A DNA stretch of 64,000 nucleotides from Pseudomonadota bacterium (GCA_029779535.1 JAKPAG010000104.1:1-64000), one strand, 5' to 3'. Positions 40,656 to 48,845 are shown, numbered from the stretch's first letter. The notes: generated from the letters alone by a model not told the origin. A program made the numbers and translations.

Positions 40656-41033
40656 TCAAGCTGCGGCCTTTTCCACCAGGGCCTTCACCGCCGCCATGAA
40701 CGGGCCGATCGACACCGGCTTGGCCAGGTATCCCTCGGCCCCGGCGTCGCGGATCCGCTCCTCGTCGCCCTTGCCGGCATAGGCGGTGACGGCCAGCACC
40801 GGAATGGCGCGCAGCGTGGCGTCGGCCTTGGCCGCTTCGATCAGGTCAAGGCCCGAGACATTGGGCAGCTGGATGTCCATGATGATCAGGTTGGGGACGA
40901 ACTGGCGCGCCTTGTCCAGCGCTTCCAGCCCGTCGGCGCAGGGTTCGACCGCATAGCCCTGGCTGCGCAGGACGTCGCAGAACAGCTTGCGGTTGAGGTC
41001 GTTGTCCTCGACAACAAGGATACGCTTTGCCAT
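40656..41033 (-). CDS. divK: single-domain response regulator DivK
   Basis: A 125-aa receiver-only response regulator. In Caulobacter, phosphorylated DivK acts through DivL and CckA to reduce CtrA activity. The acidic pocket is VVEDNDLNRKLF, the phospho-acceptor is Asp53 in LIIMDIQLPNVSGLDL (same number as in Caulobacter) and the switch lysine is in GYLAKPVSIGPF. The ATG at 41033 gives the standard start MAKRILVVEDN. It lies 78 bp upstream of acpR on the same strand, and CtrA is encoded at 48126 in this window. Confidence 0.93.
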   Translation of the reverse strand: MAKRILVVEDNDLNRKLFCDVLRSQGYAVEPCADGLEALDKARQFVPNLIIMDIQLPNVSGLDLIEAAKADATLRAIPVLAVTAYAGKGDEERIRDAGAEGYLAKPVSIGPFMAAVKALVEKAAA

Positions 41034-41080
41034 GGCAAGGCCCCTACGCCCGATCGGGGAGAGTGACAATTATCCGCGAG

Positions 41081-41338
41081 ATGCAATCCACTGGCCACGA
41101 TGCCGCCACCCTGGCACTGGGCGCGCTGGGCTGGGTGCTGGCGGACCAGGACCGGGCGGAGCGCCTGCTGGCGCTGACGGGCCTTACGCCCGATGCGCTG
41201 CGGGCAGGGTTGGGCAATGGCGTGATGCTTGGCGCGGTGCTGGATTTCCTGGCCAGTCACGAGCCTGACCTGCTGGCCGCGGCCGCGGCGCTGGGAGTTG
41301 AACCGGCAGAGCTGGTCTCTGCCCGCAAGAGGTTGTGA
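41081..41338 (+). CDS. DUF3572 family protein
   Basis: An 85-aa helical protein of the alphaproteobacterial DUF3572 family. Recognisable stretches are ATLALGALGWVLADQDRAER, the middle LTGLTPDALRAG and the C-terminal VLDFLASHEPDLLAAAAALG. Its function is unknown; it is frequently found beside divK. The ATG at 41081 fits homologues; a longer frame from 41027 overlaps divK. It is divergent from divK and ends 5 bp before the HAD gene. Confidence 0.88.
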   Translation: MQSTGHDAATLALGALGWVLADQDRAERLLALTGLTPDALRAGLGNGVMLGAVLDFLASHEPDLLAAAAALGVEPAELVSARKRL

Positions 41339-41343
41339 GAGAT

Positions 41344-41958
41344 ATGGCCAAGCCGCTGATCATCAGCGATTGCGATGAGGTGCTGCTGCACATGATCGTG
41401 CCCTTCGGCGAATGGCTGAACGAGACGCAGGACGTTTCGTTCAAGCTGATCGGCAACGATTTCAGCAAGGCGATCCGCCGCAAGGATACCGACCAGCCGG
41501 TCGAACCGGCCGAGATCTGGCGGCTGCTGAACCTGTTTTTCGACGGCGAAATGCACCGGCAGAGCCCGATCGTGGGGGCCGTGGGCGCGATCAATACCCT
41601 GGCCGAGCATGCCGACGTGGTGATCCTGACCAACCTGCACGACAAGCACAACGAGGCGCGCCGCCGGCAGCTGGCCGAACACGGCATCAACTTCCGCGTC
41701 TTCACCAACCAGGGGCCGAAGGGGCCCGCGCTCCAGGCGATCCTGGATGAATACAAGCCGTCCAAGGCGGTGTTCATTGACGATCTGGCCCAGCACCACG
41801 GTTCTGCCGCGGAAATGGTTCCTCATATCGACCGTCTTCACCTTTGTGGCGAACCGACACTTGCCCCGCACATTACCTGCGGGTTCAAGGCCGGTCACGC
41901 CCATGCCCGGATCGACACCTGGGAACATGCCTTGCCGTGGCTGCTGTCGCGGCTGTAG
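41344..41958 (+). CDS. HAD-superfamily hydrolase
   Basis: A probable phosphatase of the haloacid dehalogenase superfamily (204 aa). Motif I is ISDCDEVLLHM with the nucleophile Asp and the Asp two residues on. Motif II corresponds to VVILTNLHDKH, motif III lysine to NQGPKGPALQ, and the acidic motif IV to SKAVFIDDLAQHH. The substrate is unknown. It lies in a plus-strand run (DUF3572, HAD, RidA, GDPD, GNAT) with short gaps, so it is probably cotranscribed. Confidence 0.85.
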   Translation: MAKPLIISDCDEVLLHMIVPFGEWLNETQDVSFKLIGNDFSKAIRRKDTDQPVEPAEIWRLLNLFFDGEMHRQSPIVGAVGAINTLAEHADVVILTNLHDKHNEARRRQLAEHGINFRVFTNQGPKGPALQAILDEYKPSKAVFIDDLAQHHGSAAEMVPHIDRLHLCGEPTLAPHITCGFKAGHAHARIDTWEHALPWLLSRL

Positions 41959-41967
41959 GATAGCAAC

Positions 41968-42429
41968 ATGAGCATTGAAGCAAAGCTGGCCGAACTCGGC
42001 ATCACCCTTCCCGAACCCGCCGCCCCGGTTGCGGCCTATGTCCCGGTGGTCATTGCCGGGGGGCTCGCCTACGTCTCGGGCCAGGTCTCGATCATCGATG
42101 GCAAGCGCCTGAACGGCCGCCTGGGCGAAGACCTGACGCTTGAGGAAGGCGTGGCGGGTGCGCGCGCCTGCGGGCTGATGATTCTGGCGCAGCTGAAGGC
42201 CGCTCTCGGCTCGCTCGACCGGGTGGAGCAGGTGGTCAAGCTGGGCGCCTTCGTCAATTCGACGCCCGATTTCACCGACCAGCCCAAGGTCGCCAATGGC
42301 GCCTCGCAACTGATGGTCGCGGTGTTCGGCGAGGCTGGCAAGCATGCCCGCAGCGCCGTCGGCGTGCCTTCGCTGCCGTTGGGCGTGGCGGTGGAAGTGG
42401 ACGCGGTCGTTGCTGTTCGGCCTGCTTGA
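41968..42429 (+). CDS. RidA/YjgF family protein
   Basis: A 153-aa member of the Rid family, which hydrolyses reactive enamine and imine intermediates of PLP enzymes. Family segments are IAGGLAYVSGQVSIIDGKRL, the middle ILAQLKAALGSLDRVEQVVK and the C-terminal VGVPSLPLGVAVEVDAVVAV. The arginine that binds the substrate carboxylate in RidA proper (a PxR motif near the end) is replaced here by PLG, so this is one of the other Rid subfamilies. It overlaps the GDPD gene by 20 bp. Confidence 0.88.
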   Translation: MSIEAKLAELGITLPEPAAPVAAYVPVVIAGGLAYVSGQVSIIDGKRLNGRLGEDLTLEEGVAGARACGLMILAQLKAALGSLDRVEQVVKLGAFVNSTPDFTDQPKVANGASQLMVAVFGEAGKHARSAVGVPSLPLGVAVEVDAVVAVRPA

Positions 42430-43174
42430 TCGCTGGCTGGCGCCCGCTCCGGATGCGGAGCGGGTCGGCTGGCTGGGCGACTGGCGCTTTGCCCACCGCG
42501 GGCTGCACGGCCCGGGCGTGCCGGAAAATTCCCCCGCCGCCTTTGCCGGCGCCCTGGCGCGGGGGCTTGGGATCGAATGTGATATCCAGCGCTCGCAGGA
42601 TGACGTGGCGATGGTTTTTCACGATGCCACGCTGGACCGGCTGACCGGCGAAACCGGCCCTGTCGCGCGGCGCACCGCGGCGGAACTGGGACGGATCACC
42701 CTGACCGGGGGCGAGGATTGCATCCCCACCCTGCGCCAGGTGCTGGACCAGGTGCAGGGCCGCGTGCCCCTGCTGATCGAGATTAAGTCGCGGATCGACA
42801 CCCGCACCGTGGCGCTGTGCACGCCGGTGCGGCGCGCGCTGGAAGGCTATCTTGGCCCCCATGCGGTGATGAGCTTCGATCCCCAGGTGGTGCGCTGGTT
42901 TGCCGAATATTCCCCGCTGACCCTGCGCGGCCTGGTGGTGACCGAGGAGAGGGCCAAGGCCCTTCCCGGCCGGCTCCGCCGCCGTCTGGCATTCTGGCAC
43001 GCGCGGCCGCAATTCCTTGCCTATGACATCCGAGACCTGCCGAGCCGCTTTCCGGCCGCTCAGCGCAAGCGCGGCTTCCCGGTGCTGACCTGGACCGTGC
43101 GCGAAGCGGATCACGTCGAACGCGCCGCCAGGCACGCCGACGCGCCGATCGCGGAGGGTGCCGGGATCGCGTGA
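42410..43174 (+). CDS. glycerophosphodiester phosphodiesterase
   Basis: Hydrolyses glycerophosphodiesters to glycerol 3-phosphate and an alcohol (254 aa; GDPD family TIM barrel). The catalytic motif is FAHRGLHGPGVPENSPAAF (the usual HRG...EN), followed by ECDIQRSQDDVAMVFHDATL and the C-terminal VLTWTVREADH. The start is taken as the TTG at 42410 inside the end of the RidA gene, giving MLFGLLDRWLAP. No ATG or GTG in frame is better placed. Its stop overlaps the GTG of the next gene (GTGA). Confidence 0.87.
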   Translation: MLFGLLDRWLAPAPDAERVGWLGDWRFAHRGLHGPGVPENSPAAFAGALARGLGIECDIQRSQDDVAMVFHDATLDRLTGETGPVARRTAAELGRITLTGGEDCIPTLRQVLDQVQGRVPLLIEIKSRIDTRTVALCTPVRRALEGYLGPHAVMSFDPQVVRWFAEYSPLTLRGLVVTEERAKALPGRLRRRLAFWHARPQFLAYDIRDLPSRFPAAQRKRGFPVLTWTVREADHVERAARHADAPIAEGAGIA

Positions 43175-44310
43175 GCGGGCGCAGCGTCAGCGTGCGGATT
43201 GCCACCGGGGTCGGCCAGTTGCCCGCCGCTGAATGGGACGCGCTGGCCGGCGGCAATCCCTTTCTCAGCCACGCATTCCTGACTGCGCTGGAGGATTCGG
43301 GCTCGGTCGGACCGGGCACGGGTTGGCGCCCAATGGCGATGGTGATCGAGGGGGAGGGCGAACGGCTGGAAGCAGCCCTGCCCGCCTATCTCAAGGATCA
43401 CAGTCAGGGCGAATACGTGTTCGACCAGAGCTGGGCCGATGCCTGGCATCGCGCCGGGGGCAGCTATTACCCCAAGTTGCAGATCGCGGTGCCGTTCACG
43501 CCCGCGACCGGCCCGCGCGTGCTGACGGACGATCCGCTGAAAGCTGCGCTGCTGCTGCGCGGGGCCGAGCAGGTCTGCGCCGACAATGGCCTGTCATCCG
43601 CCCATGCGACCTTCATCGAGCCCGCGCAGTTGCCGTGGTTCGAGGCCGCCGGCTGGTTGCTGCGCAGCGACATCCAGTTCCACTGGACCAATCGCGGCTA
43701 TGCCAGCTTCGACGATTTCCTGGCCCAGCTGTCCTCGCGCAAGCGCAAGGACCTGCGCAAGGAGCGCGCCGCCGCCCAGCAAGGGGTGACGATCCGCCAG
43801 TTGCGGGGCGCTGAAATACATGGCGAACACTGGGATGCCTTCTGGCAGTTCTATCAGGATACCGGCGCGCGCAAGTGGGGCCGGCCCTATCTGACCCGCG
43901 CCGCGTTCGATCTGCTGGGACAGCGGATGGCGGACCGGATCCTGCTGGTCATGGCCTTTGCCGAGGGGCGGGCGATTGCCGGGGCGCTCAACTTCATCGG
44001 GCCGGATGCGCTCTACGGCCGGTATTGGGGGGCTGTCGTCGACAAGCCCTTCCTGCATTTCGAGCTGTGCTATTACCAGGCGATCGACGCGGCGATCGCG
44101 CTGGGCCTGTCACGGGTGGAAGCGGGCGCTCAGGGCGGCCACAAGCTGGCGCGGGGCTATGAACCGGTCCAGACCTGGTCGGCGCATTACATCGCCCATC
44201 CCGGTTTCCGCAGCGCGGTCGCGGACTTTCTGGAACGCGAACGGGCGGGCGTGGCGGCGGACCGCCTGTATCTTGAGGAACGCACGCCTTTCCGGCGCGG
44301 CGCGGGCTGA
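43171..44310 (+). CDS. GNAT-type peptidogalycan biosynthesis-like protein
   Basis: A 379-aa protein of the COG3146 group, annotated as GNAT N-acetyltransferase or peptidogalycan biosynthesis protein and distantly related to FemAB aminoacyltransferases. Conserved stretches are NPFLSHAFLTALEDSGSVG at the N-terminus, VFDQSWADAWHRAGGSYYPK, LSSRKRKDLRKERAAAQQG and the C-terminal VEAGAQGGHKLARGYEP. It is soluble with no signal peptide. A GTG start overlaps the GDPD stop. The true substrate is unknown. It is the last gene of the plus-strand run, 8 bp from the convergent Sel1 gene. Confidence 0.88.
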   Translation: MSGRSVSVRIATGVGQLPAAEWDALAGGNPFLSHAFLTALEDSGSVGPGTGWRPMAMVIEGEGERLEAALPAYLKDHSQGEYVFDQSWADAWHRAGGSYYPKLQIAVPFTPATGPRVLTDDPLKAALLLRGAEQVCADNGLSSAHATFIEPAQLPWFEAAGWLLRSDIQFHWTNRGYASFDDFLAQLSSRKRKDLRKERAAAQQGVTIRQLRGAEIHGEHWDAFWQFYQDTGARKWGRPYLTRAAFDLLGQRMADRILLVMAFAEGRAIAGALNFIGPDALYGRYWGAVVDKPFLHFELCYYQAIDAAIALGLSRVEAGAQGGHKLARGYEPVQTWSAHYIAHPGFRSAVADFLERERAGVAADRLYLEERTPFRRGAG

Positions 44311-44318
44311 AGCGCCGC

Positions 44319-44672
44319 TTACGCCGCGCGGCGGGCCGAGGCCGACAGCCACTCGCGCGCGCGGCGCTGGGCTTCGGCGATTTCGCGGGCGCTCATCTCG
44401 TCCGAAATGTCGGCGCGGCACAGCTGGGCTTCGCCGTGGCCGGCCACGGCCGCCAGGTTGAACCACTTGTGCGCTTCGATCAGGTCGCATTCGACGCCGT
44501 GGCTACCGGTGGAATAGGCCACCCCCAGGTCGAAATAGGCGCTGATGTCACCTTGTGCGGCAGCCGCCAGGCAGCTCGCGATCAGCAGTTCCTCGCTGGT
44601 TTCATCCGCGATCGACACCGGGCCCGAAAAGCGGCCGGCGAAATTTCCGTCATGGACCCAGGTCGTGCTCAT
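44319..44672 (-). CDS. Sel1-like repeat protein
   Basis: A 117-aa protein with Sel1-type repeat sequence: GDISAYFDLGVAYSTGSHGV followed by CDLIEAHKWFNLAAVAGHGE, the typical A-x2-LG-x2-Y-x4-G ... A-x2-W-x2-A-A pattern. Sel1 repeats mediate protein-protein contacts. It has no signal peptide, so it is presumably cytoplasmic. The ATG at 44672 fits a GGGGGTATCAGG leader; a longer frame to 44831 is not supported. A candidate CtrA box lies 66 bp upstream, so cell-cycle control is possible. Confidence 0.82.
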   Translation of the reverse strand: MSTTWVHDGNFAGRFSGPVSIADETSEELLIASCLAAAAQGDISAYFDLGVAYSTGSHGVECDLIEAHKWFNLAAVAGHGEAQLCRADISDEMSAREIAEAQRRAREWLSASARRAA

Positions 44673-45001
44673 GTCCTGATACCCCCTTTGCGCGGTCCGC
44701 TGGGAACCGCCGATGAGCCAAGATTTCCCGAACATGGTCAACAAATGGTTAACGCCTACGGCAAAATGTCCCGTCTTGTGACACCCCCGGCCTGGATGCC
44801 TCGCTCTGGCCGGGGTGATGGGCGGCATCATGCCCGCTCGCCCTGCGCATAGTGTTGATGAATCCGGTCTCCACCAGCTTTGCCGCTTGTGCGGGATTCT
44901 GCGCAGTTCTATAGGCCCGCACGATCCGGCGTAGGGTGGTTTACGGGAAAGCCCGAAACCGCAGGGACCCGCGGACCCGGCTGGTCTGGTGTGGAGAGTT
45001 T
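44673..45001. other. intergenic region between divergent Sel1 and dksA genes
   Basis: A 329-bp gap carrying the divergent promoters. It contains a candidate CtrA box near the Sel1 gene (44738-44753) and a possible dksA promoter, TTGTGC (44887-44892), a 17-bp spacer and TATAGG (44910-44915), leaving a leader of about 85 nt. I see no RNA gene or credible open frame in the rest. Confidence 0.5.
44738..44753 (+). promoter_or_regulatory. candidate CtrA box upstream of the Sel1 gene
   Basis: TCAA-N7-TTAAC, one mismatch from the CtrA consensus TTAA-N7-TTAAC. Such words are rare in DNA this GC-rich. The site is 66 bp upstream of the Sel1 start codon on the opposite strand from its reading direction. 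Confidence 0.45.
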
Positions 45002-45460
45002 ATGGCGACGGTTCTGGGCGATGAAATTGACGTCCTTGCCAAGGCGAAACGCGCGATCGCGGGCGAATATGCCCCGGGCGAGAGCGAACCCTACATGTGC
45101 GAAGCGCAGCTCGACTATTACCGGCGCCTGCTGCTGGAATGGAAGAAGCTGATCCTTTCGGCGGCGCAGGACACCTTGCAGCAGCTGCAGGACGGTCCGA
45201 TCCGCGAGCCCGATCTTAACGATCGCGCCTCGAGCGAGACGGACTGGGGCATCGAATTGCGCACCCGCGACCGGCAGCGCAAGCTGATCGCCAAGATCGA
45301 TTCGGCGCTGCGCCGGATTGAAGAAGGCGAATACGGCTATTGCGAGGTTACTGGCGAGCCGATCGGCCTGGGCCGTCTGTCAGCCCGCCCGATCGCAACC
45401 ATGACGGTCGAAGCGCAGGAGGCGCACGAACGGCGCGAAAAAATTTCTCGCGACGATTGA
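45002..45460 (+). CDS. dksA: RNA polymerase-binding transcription factor DksA
   Basis: Secondary-channel regulator of RNA polymerase that works with ppGpp (152 aa). A long coiled coil (about residues 40-110) has the conserved acidic tip region (PDLNDRASSETDWGIELRTR). The C-terminal globular part EEGEYGYCEVTGEPIGLGRL retains only one of the four zinc cysteines of the Escherichia coli protein: the other positions read T in EVTGEP and non-cysteines in ATMTVEAQEAHE. This is usual for alphaproteobacterial DksA. The ATG at 45002 follows GGAGAG. Confidence 0.93.
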   Translation: MATVLGDEIDVLAKAKRAIAGEYAPGESEPYMCEAQLDYYRRLLLEWKKLILSAAQDTLQQLQDGPIREPDLNDRASSETDWGIELRTRDRQRKLIAKIDSALRRIEEGEYGYCEVTGEPIGLGRLSARPIATMTVEAQEAHERREKISRDD

Positions 45461-45554
45461 AGCGCATAGGCCGCGTTAACCGGTTCTTTGCCACTTTGCT
45501 TTAGCATTCGGCGATGGTGGCCTTCCTAATGGTCGCGCCATCAGTTGGGCACAG

Positions 45555-45947
45555 ATGGGCCTGAATGTGGGAGCTTTGAGACCGGCCATGGGCGAGAACG
45601 AGCATCGGCAGATTGCGCGCGACAGCCTGTTCGTGATGGCTGAACTGCGCCTCGACGGGGTCGAGGGCGAGCAGCGCGTGCGCGTGCGCAACCTTTCATC
45701 GGGTGGCCTGATGGCCGAAGGGACCTTTCGCGTCCAGCGCGGCCAGATGGTCTGGATCAACATCCGCAATGTCGGCTGGGTCGAAGGCTCGGTGGCCTGG
45801 GTGCAGGATACCCGCTTCGGCGTCGCGTTCCGCGAAGAGATCGACCCCCAGGTGGTGCGCACTCCGGTCAACGCGGGCGAAGGCACCCCGCGCTTCGTGC
45901 GTCCGCCCCTGCAGCAATTCGAATACGGCGCACTCCGCAAGATCTGA
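45555..45947 (+). CDS. PilZ domain protein
   Basis: A single-domain PilZ protein (130 aa), a likely cyclic-di-GMP receptor. The conserved arginine region is ENEHRQIARDSLF and the second motif is RVRVRNLSSGGLMAEGTFRV (N/D-x-S-x2-G type). The N-terminal binding motif normally reads RxxxR; here only R19 and R23 (spaced HRQIAR) can serve, so ligand binding is plausible but not certain. An in-frame ATG at 45588 is an alternative start. Confidence 0.85.
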   Translation: MGLNVGALRPAMGENEHRQIARDSLFVMAELRLDGVEGEQRVRVRNLSSGGLMAEGTFRVQRGQMVWINIRNVGWVEGSVAWVQDTRFGVAFREEIDPQVVRTPVNAGEGTPRFVRPPLQQFEYGALRKI

Positions 45948-45989
45948 CCGGTTGTCACTGCGGGGGCAAATCCCTTAAGACCCGGTGGC

Positions 45990-47471
45990 GTGTCGATCCT
46001 CTCGCCCTTGCGTGCCATTTCCGCACTGCTGGCCAGCCTGGCCCTGCTGCCGCTTGCCGCCTGCGGCAGCGGCGATGACACGGCGGTGGATGTTGCCGTG
46101 GTCGGTGATCCGGGCGCGCCGTTCGTCACCACGGGGCGGCTGCCCTATGCCGCCGAACTGGTGCGGGCGGCCACTGCCGAAGGGCTTGTCGGGCTGGACG
46201 AACAGGGGCGCGTGATCCCCGCCGTCGCGGATCGCTGGATCGTGACCGACGATGGTCTGTCCTACATCTTCCGCCTGCGGGATGGCGCTTGGGCAGATGG
46301 CACGCCGATCAGCGGCGAAACCGCCCGGACAGCGCTCGTCCAGGCGATCGCCGCGCTGCGTGGCCGCCCGCTGGGCGAAGACCTGGCCTCGATCGACGAG
46401 GTGCGGGCGATGGCCGGGCGGGTGATCGAACTGCGCCTTAAGGAGCAGGCGCCCGACCTGCTGCAACTGCTGGCCCAGCCCGAACTGGGGCTGGTTTGGC
46501 GCGGGCGCGGCGCCGGGCCGATGAAACTTGACCGGCAAAAGCGGGTGGCCGTGCTGACCCCGATCCCGCCCGAGGATCGCGGCCTGCCTCAGCAGGAAGA
46601 CTGGCAGGAGCGCCGCCGCAAGCTGCGGCTGGTTGCCTTGCCGGCCGACCAGGCGATTGCCCGGTTCAACGCTGGCGAGGCCGACTTCGTGCTGGGCGGG
46701 CAGTTCCAGGACTTTCCCCGGCTCGACGCCAGCGGGGTGGCGCGGGGCGCGATCCGGCTGGATCCGGTCACGGGCCTGTTCGGATTGCTCGTTACCCACA
46801 ACGACGGCTTTCTGGGTGAGCCCGAGAACCGCGAGGTGCTGGCCATGGCAATCGATCGCGACAGCCTGGCCAATGCCCTGGGCGTCGGCGGCTGGCTGAC
46901 CACGACGCGGATCGTCAATCCCGGCAGCGCCGATGACAACGGCAGTGTTGGGGAACGCTGGCCGACCCGTTCGCTGGCCGAGCGGCGCGCTGAGGCCTCA
47001 GTTCGCGTCGCCCGGTGGAAGGCCGCGCGCAAGCTGGCCCCGCTGCGCATCTCGCTGCCGGCCGGGCCTGGGGCCGATCTGCTGTTCCGGCAGCTTGCGG
47101 CTGATTATACGGCGATCGGCCTGGCGGTAGTGCGCAGCCGGCCGGGCGATCCGGCCGATCTGGTGCTGATTGACAAGGTCGCGCGCTATGCCCGGATTGG
47201 CTGGTTCCTGAACCAGCTGAGCTGCGCCAGCCAGCCGGCCGCCTGCAGCCCCGCTGCCGACCGTCTGGTGGGCGAGGCGCTGGCCGAACCGGATGCGGCA
47301 AAACGCGCCGATCTTTATGCCCAGGCCGAAGCGCAGCTGACCATGGCCAACGGCTATATCCCGTTCGGAGCGCCGATCCGCTGGTCGGTCGTGGCGGGCA
47401 ATGCCACGGGCTTCGTCGCCAACCGACGGGGACTGCACCCCTTGATGCCGCTGGCGCTGCGCCCCAAGTAA
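45990..47471 (+). CDS. solute-binding lipoprotein, ABC transporter family 5
   Basis: Periplasmic lipoprotein (493 aa) of the extracellular solute-binding family 5 (peptide/nickel type). The lipobox is LLPLAACGSG. Family features include the N-terminal half with GLDEQGRVIPAVADRWIVTD, FRLRDGAWADGTPISGETAR and the region LLVTHNDGFLGEPENREVLA. The start is a GTG. No permease or ATPase gene lies nearby, so it is an orphan binding protein whose partners are elsewhere or lost. Ligand unknown. Confidence 0.87.
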   Translation: MSILSPLRAISALLASLALLPLAACGSGDDTAVDVAVVGDPGAPFVTTGRLPYAAELVRAATAEGLVGLDEQGRVIPAVADRWIVTDDGLSYIFRLRDGAWADGTPISGETARTALVQAIAALRGRPLGEDLASIDEVRAMAGRVIELRLKEQAPDLLQLLAQPELGLVWRGRGAGPMKLDRQKRVAVLTPIPPEDRGLPQQEDWQERRRKLRLVALPADQAIARFNAGEADFVLGGQFQDFPRLDASGVARGAIRLDPVTGLFGLLVTHNDGFLGEPENREVLAMAIDRDSLANALGVGGWLTTTRIVNPGSADDNGSVGERWPTRSLAERRAEASVRVARWKAARKLAPLRISLPAGPGADLLFRQLAADYTAIGLAVVRSRPGDPADLVLIDKVARYARIGWFLNQLSCASQPAACSPAADRLVGEALAEPDAAKRADLYAQAEAQLTMANGYIPFGAPIRWSVVAGNATGFVANRRGLHPLMPLALRPK

Positions 47472-47518
47472 CGGGGGAGGGCCAGAACCGGCCCCCATTG
47501 TCCAAGGGGTTGCGCGTA

Positions 47519-47932
47519 ATGCAGGATCAAGGCTTGCGGCGGATGACCGCGGATTTGCCGCTGGGCACCGACGCGCTGTCGGTCCGCCGCCGCGTCGAGG
47601 GGTTGGAACAGCTGCTGGAGGGCCTGATCGCCCTGCCGCTGATTGGACGCAAGGTGGGCCTGGATGCCGTGCTTGGCCTAGTTCCCGGCATCGGCGACGT
47701 GATCACCGGCCTGATGGGGCTTTACCTCGTATGGGAGGCCCGCAACCTTGGCATGCCGCGCTGGCAGCTGTGGCGCATGGCTGGCAACGTGGCCTTGGAC
47801 GCGCTGCTGGGCGTGGTGCCGCTGGCGGGCGACCTGGTGGACGTGCTCTATCGTTCGAACAGCCGCAACCTCAGGATCATCCGCAAGCACCTGGACCGGC
47901 ATCACCCGGGATCGGTGGTAATCGAAGGCTAG
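47519..47932 (+). CDS. DUF4112 membrane protein
   Basis: A 137-aa protein of the DUF4112 family. The signature is LPLIGRKVGLDAVLGLVPGI with GDVITGLMGLYLVWEARNLG, followed by the repeated glycine/proline pattern LDALLGVVPLAGDLVDVLYR. Two hydrophobic helices carry these twin motifs. A polar tail (NLRIIRKHLDRHHPGS) follows. The ATG at 47519 is preferred to a TTG at 47498 because AAGGGG lies 8 bp upstream. Its function is unknown. Confidence 0.87.
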   Translation: MQDQGLRRMTADLPLGTDALSVRRRVEGLEQLLEGLIALPLIGRKVGLDAVLGLVPGIGDVITGLMGLYLVWEARNLGMPRWQLWRMAGNVALDALLGVVPLAGDLVDVLYRSNSRNLRIIRKHLDRHHPGSVVIEG

Positions 47933-48017
47933 CCGGCGACCCCGCCGGACGCCTGAATCCGCGCCCAGGGCAAGGGCGAGGGCGGCGCCCGACGCTTCGA
48001 TCCGCGCAGTTCCGCCA

Positions 48018-48033
48018 TTTACGAGAAATTAAC
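48018..48033 (+). promoter_or_regulatory. candidate CtrA box upstream of ctrA
   Basis: TTTA-N7-TTAAC, one mismatch from TTAA-N7-TTAAC, located 93 bp upstream of the ctrA start codon within an AT-rich patch (48015-48065). CtrA autoregulation is established in Caulobacter, so a site here is expected. A GANTC site (47955-47959), the CcrM methylation target, lies further upstream. Confidence 0.5.
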
Positions 48034-48125
48034 CTTTCATCTTCATTGGTCATATGGTTAATGAAGGACAATGACCGTTACCAAGCGGTTGCTGCCAGGA
48101 CTTTCGGGGCAAAGGGGGATATCCC

Positions 48126-48821
48126 ATGCGCGTACTGCTGATCGAGGACGAGCCGACCACGGCCCGAGCAATCGAACTGATGCTGACCAGTGAAGGCTTC
48201 AACGTCTACTCGACCGACCTCGGCGAAGAAGGCTTGGATCTCGGCAAGCTGTATGATTACGACATCATCCTGCTCGACCTAAACCTGCCGGACATGCACG
48301 GCTACGACGTGCTCAAGAAGCTCCGCGTCGCCAAGGTGCAGACCCCGGTGCTGATCCTTTCGGGCATCAGCGAAATGGATTCCAAGGTGCGCTCGTTCGG
48401 CTTCGGGGCCGACGATTACGTCACCAAGCCGTTCCACCGCGAGGAACTGGTCGCCCGCATCCATGCGGTTGTGCGCCGGTCAAAGGGCCATTCGCAGTCG
48501 GTCATCCGCACCGGCAAGCTGGCGGTCAATCTGGATGCCAAGACCGTCGAGGTCGATGGCGCCCGCGTGCATCTGACCGGCAAGGAATACGCGATGCTGG
48601 AACTGCTCTCGCTGCGCAAGGGCACCACCCTGACCAAGGAAATGTTCCTCAACCACCTCTACGGCGGGATGGACGAACCCGAACTCAAGATCATCGACGT
48701 GTTCATCTGCAAGCTGCGCAAGAAGCTGGCCCATGCCTGCGGCGGTGAAAACTACATCGAAACTGTCTGGGGCCGCGGCTATGTGCTGCGCGATCCGGGC
48801 GAAGAGGCGCAGGCCGCCTGA
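48126..48821 (+). CDS. ctrA: cell-cycle master response regulator CtrA
   Basis: OmpR-type response regulator (231 aa) that controls cell-cycle, motility and, in several alphaproteobacteria, gene transfer agent expression. The receiver domain has acidic residues in LLIEDEPTT, phospho-acceptor Asp51 in [14 protein letters not shown] and Lys in [11 protein letters not shown]. The C-terminal winged helix contains [20 protein letters not shown] and [15 protein letters not shown], matching CtrA of other alphaproteobacteria. The chain ends in two alanines, the ClpXP-recognised tail known from Caulobacter. AAAGGGGG precedes the ATG and a strong terminator follows. Confidence 0.96.
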   Translation: MRVLLIEDEPTTARAIELMLTSEGFNVYSTDLGEEGLDLGKLYDYDIILLDLNLPDMHGYDVLKKLRVAKVQTPVLILSGISEMDSKVRSFGFGADDYVTKPFHREELVARIHAVVRRSKGHSQSVIRTGKLAVNLDAKTVEVDGARVHLTGKEYAMLELLSLRKGTTLTKEMFLNHLYGGMDEPELKIIDVFICKLRKKLAHACGGENYIETVWGRGYVLRDPGEEAQAA

Positions 48822-48845
48822 CCCCCATTTCCCGTTTGTTGCGAG

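Noticed and set aside
47472..47518. GC-rich hairpin after the binding-lipoprotein gene as a terminator
   Set aside because: The stem is interrupted and there is no T-rich tail; the downstream DUF4112 gene is close enough for read-through.
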